DNA of 64,000 nt. Origin: G963677325 sp963677325. Lineage in GTDB: Bacteria > Bacteroidota > Bacteroidia > Bacteroidales > Prolixibacteraceae. The DNA is taken from the NCBI GenBank assembly GCA_963677325.2, contig CAXXGM010000014.1, positions 124,001-188,000 of the forward strand, given 5' to 3'. Position numbers and translations under genes: made by a program. The notes below the pieces were generated by a model. It saw nothing but the letters and a program-made list of their open reading frames with translations, was not told the origin of the DNA and ran no database searches. Every line of letters starts with the position of its first letter. The first letter of the stretch is position 1. Positions 16,319 to 25,289 of this stretch are shown one piece after another.

Positions 16319-17416
16319 ATGAGAATAATTACTCTATCTATAATTTTATGCTTTGCCAGTTCATTATTGAATGCAGAAGGCGTGAAAACTCAGATAAAAA
16401 GTGTTAAAACACAAACCACTTCTGCCAAACCAGCAGCTACAAAAACAGGAACGAAAAAATACGTTTCCAAAAAAAAACATACTGTTAAGAAAAGCGTTCA
16501 TTCAACAACAGCAGTTAAAAAGACATCAGCCAATACCGAAGTTGTTACAAACAATATAAAGACGACCCAAACTTCAACATCCAAATCTCCCTTGGTACCT
16601 TCAACATCGAAGACTTATCCGTATTTGGCCTATACACCCGAAGGGTATAATAAGGATGACAAAAAGGAATGGCCTTTGATTATTTATCTCCATGGCAGCT
16701 CATGCAAAGGAAATAATCTTGAAAAACTGAAGAAATACGGTCCTCCTTTTTATCTTGAAAGAGGAATGCAGGTTGATGCAATTGTAATTTCACCCCAATG
16801 CCCTTCAAACAAAAACTGGACTGTTGGATCTTGGTTTGAATCATTCTATAAAGAATTAAAATCCAAATATAATATTGATCCTTCCCGCGTTTATCTGACA
16901 GGAATGAGTCTTGGAGGATTCGGGACATGGGACCTGGCCTCACGCTACCCCGATATTTTTGCGGCAATCGTTCCTCTTTGCGGAGGTGGGAGAACAAATA
17001 TGGCTGAAACAATGAAAGACATTCCCACCTGGGTGTTCCATGGCGATCTGGATAAAACTGTAAGGATTTCACGCTCAGAGGAAATGGTTAACGCAATGAA
17101 AAATCTTGGTTCAAATCCGAAATTTTCAATACTGAAGGGTCAGGGACATGGTATTCAAAAAGTTTATTCTGATCAGACAGTCTATGAATGGTTATTTAGC
17201 CACCAGAAGAAAGCTTACGAGAGAATATTGGAGATTTCCTCATTATGGTCACCAAAAGTTGACTCCGTCAACTCTCAAAGTAATCAGAAGAGTTTAGTTA
17301 ATAAGATGTTCTCTATACCACAAACAACAAATCAGAAGAAGAAAGATAATTCCAAAGTTTCCATATTTGATTTCTTCACGAAGAAACCAGCCTATACTCA
17401 GGAAACCTTGTATTGA
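16319..17416 (+). CDS. Secreted alpha/beta-hydrolase (esterase/PHB-depolymerase-like)
   Basis: The 365-residue protein has a signal peptide (about 1-19) and a Lys/Thr/Ser-rich linker (about 20-85). An alpha/beta-hydrolase domain follows (about 90-300) with the oxyanion segment IIYLHGSSCKGNN, the nucleophile elbow LTGMSLGGFGTW near 195-200, an Asp in VFHGDLDKTV near 242, and a His in GQGHGIQKVY near 278. It belongs to the dienelactone-hydrolase, feruloyl-esterase-like or peptidase-like group. The substrate is unknown. The C-terminal 60 residues are low complexity (QTTNQKKKDN). It is monocistronic between terminators. Confidence 0.82.
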   Translation: MRIITLSIILCFASSLLNAEGVKTQIKSVKTQTTSAKPAATKTGTKKYVSKKKHTVKKSVHSTTAVKKTSANTEVVTNNIKTTQTSTSKSPLVPSTSKTYPYLAYTPEGYNKDDKKEWPLIIYLHGSSCKGNNLEKLKKYGPPFYLERGMQVDAIVISPQCPSNKNWTVGSWFESFYKELKSKYNIDPSRVYLTGMSLGGFGTWDLASRYPDIFAAIVPLCGGGRTNMAETMKDIPTWVFHGDLDKTVRISRSEEMVNAMKNLGSNPKFSILKGQGHGIQKVYSDQTVYEWLFSHQKKAYERILEISSLWSPKVDSVNSQSNQKSLVNKMFSIPQTTNQKKKDNSKVSIFDFFTKKPAYTQETLY

Positions 17417-17428
17417 TATTAACCAACA

Positions 17429-17472
17429 TACAAAAAGAAACCCGGACAGAAACATCCGGGTTTCTTTTTGTA
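17429..17472. terminator. Strong bidirectional terminator
   Basis: Perfect 18-bp arms 17429-17446 and 17455-17472 (ending AAACCCGGA / TCCGGGTTT) enclose an 8-nt loop. T-rich distal arms on both strands make it functional in either direction. Confidence 0.88.
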
Positions 17473-17478
17473 CATACT

Positions 17479-17637
17479 CTAATTTCGGATCAAGCCGAAA
17501 AATTGGGGGAATATTCTAACCTGTTCATTAACCCAACGACCGATTATAACTAATTCAAACCATGTTGTACCATATGCTGTTAGGCATTCAAGGCTTACAG
17601 CATCAATAAATGATTGATCTGCAAATACATATTTCAT
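17479..17637 (-). CDS. Possible small protein, 52 residues (unverified)
   Basis: An ATG-initiated frame (CAT at 17635-17637, stop CTA at 17479-17481) encodes a 52-residue peptide with ordinary composition. It begins MKYVFADQSFIDAVSL and contains TAYGTTWFELVIIGRWV. It ends 7 bp before the bidirectional terminator, on the strand that the terminator could serve. I recognise no family, and chance cannot be excluded for a frame this short. It is the only plausible coding content of the 363-bp spacer before the TetR operon. Confidence 0.25.
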   Translation of the reverse strand: MKYVFADQSFIDAVSLECLTAYGTTWFELVIIGRWVNEQVRIFPQFFGLIRN

Positions 17638-17730
17638 AAAGGGATTAAGTCAATTCGTATTGTATCGATCCTTAAAATCTCCCCCCCTCCAAAATTATCG
17701 TTTGATCTCTGATTTCATTAAAATTAAATT

Positions 17731-17807
17731 TTAACCATTCAGTTAAATTATTTGGTTAACTAAAAACTTTTTAGTTTCTTTGCCAAATAGTTTAACTGAA
17801 TGGTTAA
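17731..17807. promoter_or_regulatory. Palindromic operator/promoter of the TetR-exporter operon
   Basis: Arms 17731-17755 and 17783-17807 are 25-bp inverted copies with one mismatch (left arm begins TTAACCATTCAGTTAAA). The 27-bp spacer contains a second perfect palindrome (ACTAAAAA-C-TTTTTAGT). A Bacteroidota promoter is embedded in it: TTTG at 17751-17754, 20 nt, then TTTCTTTG at 17775-17782, one mismatch from TAnnTTTG. The predicted transcription start lies in the right arm, so a repressor bound here would block initiation. Autoregulation by the adjacent TetR protein is the natural inference. Confidence 0.8.
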
Positions 17808-18403
17808 TGATTATGGTAAGCTCTACGGAAGAAAAAATATACGAGGCTGCAAGAAAGATCTTCACTCAAAAAGGGATGGAAGGGGCCAGGATGCAGGAAA
17901 TTGCCGATGAAGCAGGAATTAATAAAGCCTTGCTCCACTACTATTTCAGGAGTAAAGAGAACCTGTTTAATGCAATATTCAAAGATATTTTTTCAAGATT
18001 TATGCTTAAAACAAGAGAATCAATACTCTCCGATATTTCTGATAAGGAAAAAATACTTGGAATGATTGATAATTACATTGATTTGATCCATGCCAATCCC
18101 TATGTTCCTCAGTTTATCATTAACGAAATCAACCGTGATCCCAAAGTACTGAAGGATCTTATGTTCGAAACAGGAATAGAACCTCAGGAAATACTTAAAT
18201 TGTTTATCAACCATTCCCGAAAACTTAATATAGACCCAAGACACATAATTGTAAACATTCTTGGGATGGTAATTTTTCCCGTTGCAGCAAAACCACTTAT
18301 TCAAATGGTGTATTTCAACAACGACCAGGAGTCATACAATAATTTTCTGGAAGAACGGAAAGATATAATCAAACAAATGATATTAAAAGTTTTAGAATTA
18401 TGA
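17807..18403 (+). CDS. TetR/AcrR-family transcriptional regulator of the exporter operon
   Basis: The protein is about 198 residues from the ATG at 17807, or 196 from the ATG at 17813. An upstream TTG at 17780 is open but overlaps the promoter and is rejected. The N-terminal TetR helix-turn-helix is clear: IYEAARKIFTQKGMEGARMQ, then IADEAGINKALLHYYFRSKE. The remaining residues form the variable ligand-binding domain. As first gene of an efflux operon overlapping tolC by 4 bp, it most likely represses the operon until an exported compound binds. The inducer is unknown. Confidence 0.9.
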   Translation: MIMVSSTEEKIYEAARKIFTQKGMEGARMQEIADEAGINKALLHYYFRSKENLFNAIFKDIFSRFMLKTRESILSDISDKEKILGMIDNYIDLIHANPYVPQFIINEINRDPKVLKDLMFETGIEPQEILKLFINHSRKLNIDPRHIIVNILGMVIFPVAAKPLIQMVYFNNDQESYNNFLEERKDIIKQMILKVLEL

Positions 18404-19662
18404 ATCGACTGATCTCTCTTTTACTCTTTATTGCATCTTCGTTTTATTCTTTTGGACAGGAATTAAGTCTGGACAGCTGTCAGTCATTGGCCCGGAAGAA
18501 TCATCCCATTTTGAGGCAGCTGGGTATTATCGATCAAATCTCCGGCCTTAAACAACAAAATATTCAGGCGCTAAATTTGCCTCAGTTTGATTTTACGGCA
18601 AGGGCCTCATGGCAGTCTGATGTAACAAAGGTAGGTTTGAACATTCCCGGCTTCCCTGGTATCGAGCCACTGTCCAAAGATCAATACAAGGCCTACATCG
18701 ACATAAAGCAGAAGATATTTGACGGAGGAATGGCTAAACAAAGGGAACAACTTGAAGAAGCGGACAGGCTGGTATCGAGACAGCAAAAAGAAACAGAATT
18801 ATATAAAATAAAAGAAACAGTCAATTCTTTGTTTTTTAGTATTCTGGTTCTGCAGGAAAATAAAAAAATCGTAAATCTCAAGAAAGAAACACTCGAATCA
18901 AGGATTAAAATCGTTAGCTCTGCAGTTAAAAATGGGGTTACATTACCCAATGAGCTGGATCAATTATTGGCGGAACAGCTCCTGACGGACCAGCAGGAAA
19001 CAGAACTGAATTCCTCCCGTCAGATCACTTTAACTTTGATGGAGATCGTTACGGGAACCAAAATACCGGATGCTATTGCATTTTCAATGCCACCACTTGA
19101 AAATGGGTTATCCGTCAATGATTTTAACAGACCCGAGATTACTCTTTATAATCTACAGCAGTTAAAACTTGACAAAAATGAGGAGATACTGAAAACATCC
19201 AGAAAACCTTATGCTTATGCTTTTGGACAGGCTGGATATGGTCGTCCCGGACTAAATATGCTGAATAATAATTTCGCAGATTGGTACATGTTTGGCGCAG
19301 GTCTGACATGGAATCTTTGGGATTGGCACAAAACTACCCGTGACAAAGCTGTTCTCCGGTTTCAGAAAGACCTTATCAATTCAGATATAGATAATCTCAA
19401 ACGTGTACTTTCAATGTCACTGGACCAGGAAGAAAACAACTATCAAAAATTAAAAAACCTGCTAAAAAGCGATGAACAAATAGTCACGATTAAAGAACAA
19501 ATCAGCAGACGCTCAGCTTCAGCTCTTGAAAATGGGGCAATTACATCCGCAGATTATCTCCGTGATCTTAATAGTTCGCTTCAGGCAAAAGCAAATCTTG
19601 AGACGCATAAAATACAACTGATACAGTCAGCAATTAACATGAAAACAATCCAGGGCAAATAA
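18400..19662 (+). CDS. TolC-family outer-membrane efflux protein
   Basis: The 420-residue protein has a signal peptide (about 1-19, SSFYSFGQ) and two outer-membrane-factor repeats rich in long coiled-coil helices, for example SLDSCQSLARKNHPILRQL and the C-terminal RRSASALENGAITSADYL. It should form the trimeric outer-membrane channel of the exporter. Its ATG overlaps the tetR stop (ATGA), and the adaptor lipoprotein starts 15 bp downstream, indicating translational coupling within one operon. Confidence 0.92.
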   Translation: MNRLISLLLFIASSFYSFGQELSLDSCQSLARKNHPILRQLGIIDQISGLKQQNIQALNLPQFDFTARASWQSDVTKVGLNIPGFPGIEPLSKDQYKAYIDIKQKIFDGGMAKQREQLEEADRLVSRQQKETELYKIKETVNSLFFSILVLQENKKIVNLKKETLESRIKIVSSAVKNGVTLPNELDQLLAEQLLTDQQETELNSSRQITLTLMEIVTGTKIPDAIAFSMPPLENGLSVNDFNRPEITLYNLQQLKLDKNEEILKTSRKPYAYAFGQAGYGRPGLNMLNNNFADWYMFGAGLTWNLWDWHKTTRDKAVLRFQKDLINSDIDNLKRVLSMSLDQEENNYQKLKNLLKSDEQIVTIKEQISRRSASALENGAITSADYLRDLNSSLQAKANLETHKIQLIQSAINMKTIQGK

Positions 19663-19677
19663 TTAAAATTCACCAAA

Positions 19678-20556
19678 ATGAAAAAGAAAATATTCCTGAT
19701 CTCATCCTTAATATTGATTTTAGGTGCTTGTTCAAAGCAAAACAATAAATCAGATGCATATGGAAATTTTGAATCCGATGAAGTAACCGTTTCTTCCGAA
19801 ACCAATGGCAGAATTGTTGAGGCTAATGTTGTCGAAGGGAATAAAGTATCACAAGGACAGATTTTGGCTGTTATAGATACCTCAAATCTTTTACTTCAAC
19901 GTTCTCAGCTCAGTTCACAGGAACAATCGGTACTGGCCCAAAAAGCAGGACTCTATGCACAAATAGCTGTCTCAGATCAGCAGATTAAAAACCTTCAGAT
20001 CGATCAGTCAAGAATACAGAAAATGTTTAAGGAAGGTGCCGCTACTCAAAAACAGATGGATGATATTGAAGGACTGATCGCCTTGGCAGAGAAACAGAAG
20101 AAGGCTTATGCTGCTCAAATTACAGCAATAGATAAAAATGCCGGTGCTGTCAGGGCCCAGACCAATGTTCTAAGCGATCAGATAAAAAAATCGATTGTAA
20201 AGTCTCCGGTTTCAGGGACTGTACTGGAAAAATACATAGAAACAGGAGAGCTTGCTATTCCGGGAAAACCTTTGTATAAAATTTCTAACCTCGACACGTT
20301 ATCATTGCGGGTCTATATAAGTGGCAAACAATTAGCTCAGGTAAAAATAGGGGCTCCCGTTAAAGTAATGATCGATGCGGATAATGGAATCCGGGAATTA
20401 AAGGGGAATGTGGGATGGATTTCATCTGAGGCAGAATTTACTCCCAAAATCATTCAAACCCGTGAAGAGCGTGTAAAACTTGTTTATGCGGTGAAAGTCC
20501 GTGTTCCGAATGATGGTACCCTAAAACTGGGAATGCCGGGTGAAGTGAAATTTTAA
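19678..20556 (+). CDS. HlyD-type periplasmic adaptor lipoprotein
   Basis: The 292-residue membrane-fusion protein has a lipobox (LILGACSKQ, Cys near residue 18). A biotinyl/lipoyl-like barrel half follows (about 40-65; GRIVEANVVEGNKVSQGQIL), then a helical hairpin (about 65-160) and a second barrel half with SPVSGTVLEKYIETGE. A beta-barrel domain spans about 205-290. Its size and partners match the YbhG-type adaptor of YbhGFSR-like exporters. It should link the inner-membrane ABC permeases to TolC. Confidence 0.92.
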   Translation: MKKKIFLISSLILILGACSKQNNKSDAYGNFESDEVTVSSETNGRIVEANVVEGNKVSQGQILAVIDTSNLLLQRSQLSSQEQSVLAQKAGLYAQIAVSDQQIKNLQIDQSRIQKMFKEGAATQKQMDDIEGLIALAEKQKKAYAAQITAIDKNAGAVRAQTNVLSDQIKKSIVKSPVSGTVLEKYIETGELAIPGKPLYKISNLDTLSLRVYISGKQLAQVKIGAPVKVMIDADNGIRELKGNVGWISSEAEFTPKIIQTREERVKLVYAVKVRVPNDGTLKLGMPGEVKF

Positions 20557-20590
20557 ATCGTATATACCTCTGATTAATTATTCAGACAGG

Positions 20591-21511
20591 ATGATAGACA
20601 TTAAGGACATACATAAACAATACGGCGAAACTGTAGCGCTCCGGAAGATAAATCTGAGCATAAACAAAGGTGAGTTATTTGGATTAATAGGTCCTGATGG
20701 CGCGGGAAAATCAACCCTCATGCGAATCCTGATGTCTCTCTATCTACCAGATGGTGGTACTGCCACCATGAGCGGATTTGATGTAGTCAGAGACTATAAA
20801 AAAATAAGGCAGATAACAGGATATATGCCCGGAAAATTTTCCCTCTATCCTGATCTGACGGTAGAAGAAAATCTTAATTTCTTTGCCGCAGTGTTCGGAA
20901 CCACCATACAGGAAAATTATTATCTGATCAAGGAAATATACAGTCAGATTGAGCCTTTTAAAAAGCGTAGGGCAAGTAAATTGTCTGGGGGAATGAAGCA
21001 AAAACTCGCTCTCTGCTGTGCTCTGATTCACAAACCTGAAATCCTGATTCTTGATGAACCTACCACTGGAGTGGACGCAGTATCAAGAAAGGAATTCTGG
21101 GAAATGCTGAAGAGACTGAAGGGGCTTGGTATTACCATCCTCGTATCAACTCCGTACATGGACGAGGCTTCTCTTTGCGACCGGATCGCATTGATGCAGC
21201 AGGGGAATATTCTTGCAGTAAATACTCCCGAAGCCATGACCAATTCTTTTGCTGAAGACCTATGGATCATTAAATCAGAAAAGATCTACATCTCGGCCAA
21301 AATACTTGAGAAATTACCTTCTCTTCTTTCTGTCAACAGTTTTGGCCAGGTATTGCATCTGGTGACCAGGAAAGGAGAGTACACAGAGGAATCCATTCAA
21401 AAATATCTGTCTGATAATTCAGAGAAAGATACTTCTGTCGAAAAATCCGGAGCAACAATTGAAGATGTTTTTATTCTTTTAATGAAAGACCAGGATGCAA
21501 AATCAAACTGA
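20591..21511 (+). CDS. ABC transporter ATP-binding protein (first of two)
   Basis: This 306-residue ABC-2-type ATPase has Walker A GPDGAGKST (34-42), signature LSGGMKQKLALC (about 129), Walker B LILDEPTTGVD (about 152) and the switch region VSTPYMDEASLCD. In place of the usual switch His, STPYMDEA has Tyr-Met. An extra C-terminal domain (about 225-306) extends it. It overlaps the second ATPase by 17 bp. The two correspond to the N- and C-terminal halves of fused YbhF-like ATPases in other bacteria. Confidence 0.93.
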   Translation: MIDIKDIHKQYGETVALRKINLSINKGELFGLIGPDGAGKSTLMRILMSLYLPDGGTATMSGFDVVRDYKKIRQITGYMPGKFSLYPDLTVEENLNFFAAVFGTTIQENYYLIKEIYSQIEPFKKRRASKLSGGMKQKLALCCALIHKPEILILDEPTTGVDAVSRKEFWEMLKRLKGLGITILVSTPYMDEASLCDRIALMQQGNILAVNTPEAMTNSFAEDLWIIKSEKIYISAKILEKLPSLLSVNSFGQVLHLVTRKGEYTEESIQKYLSDNSEKDTSVEKSGATIEDVFILLMKDQDAKSN

Positions 21512-22226
21512 GCCAGTCATAACCGTCAGAAACATGGTAAAGAAGTTCGGCAACTTCGTTGCCAATGACAATCTTAATTTCGAAGTTTACAAAGGGGAGA
21601 TATTTGGTTTCCTTGGAGCAAACGGTGCAGGAAAAACTACCGCTATCAGAATCTTATGCGGTCTCTCCTCTCCTACTTCGGGCAAAATGAAGGTTGCTGG
21701 TTATGATGTTTACAGCCAGGCAGAGCAGATCAAACAGAACATTGGGTACATGAGCCAGAAGTTTTCATTATACGAGGACCTTACTGTTTATGAAAATATA
21801 CGCTTTTATGGAAGCGTCTATAAGATGAAAACGTCAGAGAGAAAAGAAAGAACTGCTGAGATGCTGAATAAATTGGGCCTCTCGGCCTATGAAAAGCATA
21901 AAATAGCAGATTTGCCTCTTGGCTGGAAACAAAAACTGGCCTTTTCAATAGCTGTACTCCATAATCCTAAGATTGTCTTTCTTGACGAACCCACAGGCGG
22001 CGTGGACCCCATTACCCGCAGGCAATTCTGGAATCTTATCTATGAGGCTGTCGAAAGAGGCATTACCGTTTTTGTTACGACTCACTACATGGATGAGGCT
22101 GAATATTGTGACAGGGTCTCCATCATGACTGAAGGCAAAATAGTGGCCCTCGACACCCCCAATAATCTCAAAAAGATCTACAATGCATCCAATATGGACG
22201 AAGTATTTTTAAAAATAGCAAGATGA
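21495..22226 (+). CDS. ABC transporter ATP-binding protein (second, with degenerate signature motif)
   Basis: This 243-residue ABC ATPase has Walker A GANGAGKTT (41-49), Walker B IVFLDEPTGGVDP and switch TTHYMDEAEYCD with a normal His. Its signature is LPLGWKQKL rather than LSGGQ, as in the C-terminal half of YbhF-like proteins, so the two composite ATP sites are probably not equivalent. The ATG lies inside the upstream gene, and the stop overlaps the next permease start by 4 bp. Confidence 0.93.
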   Translation: MQNQTEPVITVRNMVKKFGNFVANDNLNFEVYKGEIFGFLGANGAGKTTAIRILCGLSSPTSGKMKVAGYDVYSQAEQIKQNIGYMSQKFSLYEDLTVYENIRFYGSVYKMKTSERKERTAEMLNKLGLSAYEKHKIADLPLGWKQKLAFSIAVLHNPKIVFLDEPTGGVDPITRRQFWNLIYEAVERGITVFVTTHYMDEAEYCDRVSIMTEGKIVALDTPNNLKKIYNASNMDEVFLKIAR

Positions 22227-23329
22227 ACAGATTTAAGGCTTTTTTAAAGAAAGAGTTCTATCATATTTTCAGAGATCCCCGCACGTTGATCATCCTTTTT
22301 GGTATTCCCATCGCGCAACTCCTGCTTTTCGGTTATGTCATGACCAATGAAGTGAAAAATGCAAAGATTGCTATTGTAGACCATTCAAAAGATGATCTGA
22401 GCAAGAGGTTAACTCAGAAGATTCTCTCCTCCGGATTTTTTCAGCTTGCGGCCGAACCTGTCTCCGAAGATGAATACGAGAATCTTTTCAGAAGCAATAA
22501 AGTAAAGGAAATCATCATTTTTGAAAATGATTTTGCTTCTCATCTTATCAAAGAAGGGAAAGCTGATTTACAGGTCTTAGCCGATGCATCAGAACCCAAT
22601 ACCGCACAGTTGCTTGTCAATTACACCACGGCCATAGCTAACGATTTTGTGAAGACTGAGTTTTCTAAAGATCAAAATCTCCCGGGAATAAATATAAAGT
22701 CACGAATGTTATTTAATGAGAATCTCCGCGACGCCTACAACTTTATTCCCGGACTAATCGCCGTGATCCTGATGCTGATCTCAGCCATGATGACCGCTAT
22801 TACGATTGCCCGTGAAAAAGAAACCGGCACAATGGAAATCCTTTTGGCTTCTCCGCTGAAGCCAATTCAGATAATATTGGGAAAGGTTACTCCCTACATG
22901 ATACTTTCTGTTATCAATGCCTTAATGATTCTGGTTATAGGGATATTTATTTTTAAGGTGCCGGTAATCGGAAGCTTCGCGTTATTACTGGGCGAAATAC
23001 TCCTCTATATATTTCTGGCCCTGACTCTCGGAATTATGATTTCCACTTTTGTAAATACCCAGCTAACAGCACTCGCCATCTCAGGTTTTGCTTTAATGTT
23101 GCCCAGTCTCCTTCTTTCCGGTTTTATTTTTCCGATCAAAAACATGCCTGTCCTTTTGCAATATCTGTCCAACCTGATACCTCCACGCTGGTTTGTAGAG
23201 ATTAACAGGACCGTCATGCTGAAAGGTGGAGGATTAGAAGTTGTATGGTTCAATACCCTCATTTTGATTTTGATGTCTGTTTTTTTTATTCTCATCAGCA
23301 TCAAAAAGTTTAAAATACGTCTTCAATAA
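22223..23329 (+). CDS. ABC-2-type permease (YbhS-like)
   Basis: The 368-residue inner-membrane protein has one N-terminal membrane segment (about 22-42), a large periplasmic domain (about 45-170) and five C-terminal membrane segments. The conserved cytoplasmic coupling helix EKETGTMEILLASPLKP sits near 200, and GFIFPIKNMP occurs late. It forms half of the translocation channel. It overlaps the second ATPase gene by 4 bp and precedes its paralogue by 6 bp. Confidence 0.92.
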   Translation: MNRFKAFLKKEFYHIFRDPRTLIILFGIPIAQLLLFGYVMTNEVKNAKIAIVDHSKDDLSKRLTQKILSSGFFQLAAEPVSEDEYENLFRSNKVKEIIIFENDFASHLIKEGKADLQVLADASEPNTAQLLVNYTTAIANDFVKTEFSKDQNLPGINIKSRMLFNENLRDAYNFIPGLIAVILMLISAMMTAITIAREKETGTMEILLASPLKPIQIILGKVTPYMILSVINALMILVIGIFIFKVPVIGSFALLLGEILLYIFLALTLGIMISTFVNTQLTALAISGFALMLPSLLLSGFIFPIKNMPVLLQYLSNLIPPRWFVEINRTVMLKGGGLEVVWFNTLILILMSVFFILISIKKFKIRLQ

Positions 23330-23335
23330 CTTGCT

Positions 23336-24442
23336 ATGCGAACTTTATTATACATACTTCAAAAAGAATTTATCCAGATCTTCAGGAACAAAGCCATGCT
23401 TCCTATCATTTTTGTAATGCCCTTAGTGCAGATGCTTGTCCTGGTATTCGCGGCCACAAACGAACTTACTCATGTCAATATAGCCATTGTGGATTTTGAT
23501 CATTCTGCCTCGTCCAGGAATCTGATCACTGAGATCAACGGAAATCCATTTTTCAAGGTAAAACAAAATAGCACCACCGGTGAGACTGAGGATCTTTTAA
23601 TGCACAACAAGATAGATATCGCACTGATTATCCCCGATAAATTTGAAAAAGATCTGACAACTACCAGCAAGACCGATGTACAGATTCTGGTTGATGCGAT
23701 TAACGGAACTGCAGCCCAGCTCTCATTTGGCTATCTGTCGAATATTATCGCATCCTACAACCGGAAAATCCTGATTAATTCTCCAAAAATTCAACAAACG
23801 AAAAGCATTGTGATTAAACCAAGTTACTGGTATAATCCACAGTTAAATTTCAAATTTTATATGGCTCCCGGTATCCTTGTGGTACTGGTTACCGTGATCG
23901 GGATGCTTCTTGGCGGGATGAATCTGGTGAGAGAAAAAGAGCTTGGCACAATTGAACAGATCAATGTGACTCCTATAAAAAAATGGCAGTTCATTGCAGG
24001 GAAACTTCTTCCTTTTCTCGGAATCGGATTGTTTGATCTTGCTTTCGGCCTTTTAATTGCCCGTATGGCCTTTCATATACCTGTAGTAGGAAGTTTATTG
24101 CTTCTGTTTGGAATGGCGGCAATCTATCTTTTTCTGGTATTATCTTCAGGATTATTCATCTCAACCATCAGCAGCACGCAGCAACAAGCCACCTTTGTAA
24201 CCTTTTTTGTACTGATTGTTTTCATCCTGATGAGTGGATTGTTTACCCCTGTAGAGAGTATGCCCGATTGGGCCCAAAAACTTGATTATGCCAATCCTCT
24301 CTATTATTTCGTGAAGATCATGCGCAGCGTCCTTCTTAAAGGATCAGGATTCCTTGAAATTTTTAATGAATTCGCGGCTTTATCTGTATTTGCCCTTCTG
24401 ATGTTTGGCCTTGCAATTTTCATGTACCGGAAAACATCCTGA
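23336..24442 (+). CDS. ABC-2-type permease (YbhR-like)
   Basis: The 368-residue paralogue of the preceding permease has the same plan: one N-terminal membrane segment, a periplasmic domain, the coupling sequence EKELGTIEQINVTPIKK near 200, and five C-terminal membrane segments. The pair presumably forms a heterodimer. It is the last gene of the operon and is followed by a hairpin at 24457-24485. Confidence 0.92.
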   Translation: MRTLLYILQKEFIQIFRNKAMLPIIFVMPLVQMLVLVFAATNELTHVNIAIVDFDHSASSRNLITEINGNPFFKVKQNSTTGETEDLLMHNKIDIALIIPDKFEKDLTTTSKTDVQILVDAINGTAAQLSFGYLSNIIASYNRKILINSPKIQQTKSIVIKPSYWYNPQLNFKFYMAPGILVVLVTVIGMLLGGMNLVREKELGTIEQINVTPIKKWQFIAGKLLPFLGIGLFDLAFGLLIARMAFHIPVVGSLLLLFGMAAIYLFLVLSSGLFISTISSTQQQATFVTFFVLIVFILMSGLFTPVESMPDWAQKLDYANPLYYFVKIMRSVLLKGSGFLEIFNEFAALSVFALLMFGLAIFMYRKTS

Positions 24443-24450
24443 TATAGGAC

Positions 24451-24485
24451 AAAAAAAGCCGCCTCAAATTTCCATTGAGACGGCT
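24451..24485. terminator. Hairpin terminator between convergent genes
   Basis: Arms 24457-24467 and 24475-24485 (AGCCGCCTCAA / TTGAGACGGCT) pair with one mismatch around a 7-nt loop. The A-run 24451-24457 becomes a U-tract on the minus strand, so it mainly terminates the secreted hypothetical gene, and the hairpin also lies just after the exporter operon. Confidence 0.8.
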
Positions 24486-24515
24486 CTCTGATCCTTTAGT
24501 TCTATATCTCTTCTG

Positions 24516-25013
24516 TTAATCAAGCAGATTCTTTGTCTTCAACAGACTTGGATAATAGCTTGCGATCAGTCCAAGCGCAGATTCTGCTTTCAGGCCTCCT
24601 TCCGAAATTTTATTTTGTTTTTTAAACTCTTCAGATGAAAGGAATAAAGCATTTACATCCGGATCATACATTCTTAATTTTCCGGTTACCAATTTTGCCC
24701 CAAACCCTGATTTGTTACACAGGTATTTTACTTCCAGGTTTTTTGAACGTACAATATATTCACGGCAATCCAAACGTTCGTTAAGATAAATCATAACAGT
24801 TTTTTGAGCATTGGCATAGGTAAGTTCGAAAGCACGCAGGGACTGGCCATTTTGGTTCACAGCAGGTAATTCCTTGATTTGATAATCACCTAACCAGGTA
24901 TTGGATTCTCCTTTTAGATTAAGATCATCTGCCGGAGGATTAATAGCTGTCGCAGATACAATAACAGCGAAGAACAACAATACCAACATTGAAAGTGATC
25001 TGATCTTTTCCAT
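24516..25013 (-). CDS. Secreted protein of unknown function
   Basis: The 165-residue product has a clear signal peptide (hydrophobic about 8-23, then INPPADD). The mature part is soluble-looking with two Cys (LDCREYIV, KYLCNKSGF) that could form a disulfide. I recognise no family. It converges on the exporter operon and shares its terminator region, but nothing else ties it to export. It precedes the tRNA-Ser gene. Confidence 0.65.
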   Translation of the reverse strand: MEKIRSLSMLVLLFFAVIVSATAINPPADDLNLKGESNTWLGDYQIKELPAVNQNGQSLRAFELTYANAQKTVMIYLNERLDCREYIVRSKNLEVKYLCNKSGFGAKLVTGKLRMYDPDVNALFLSSEEFKKQNKISEGGLKAESALGLIASYYPSLLKTKNLLD

Positions 25014-25251
25014 GATGTTTTTTTATTTAAGTTATTTTTTAAGAATATTTTTCTATCCTCCTGTATACCAAAGGACATACCATTTAGCCTATTATATTGA
25101 TTTACTATCATTTACTGTCGTTCAGGATAAGATCATCCTGAACGCTTATGGAGAAGACGATGTACGGAAGCGCACAATTTAAATTAATATGTTCACTTAA
25201 ATCTAAATTCATTTAAGTGAAAAAATATCTTTAAAAAATAAAAAATTCTCC

Positions 25252-25259
25252 TACTTTTG
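25252..25259 (+). promoter_or_regulatory. -7 promoter element of tRNA-Ser
   Basis: TACTTTTG matches TAnnTTTG exactly, 31 nt upstream of the mature tRNA 5' end. A TTTA 18 nt further upstream may serve as a weak -33 box. Confidence 0.6.
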
Positions 25260-25289
25260 TTGCCTCTCTGGGAACAGGGACAAAAGATT

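Noticed and set aside
17780..17806. TTG upstream start for the TetR gene
   Set aside because: It overlaps the -7 box and lies before the predicted transcription start; ATG at 17807 or 17813 fits the family N-terminus.
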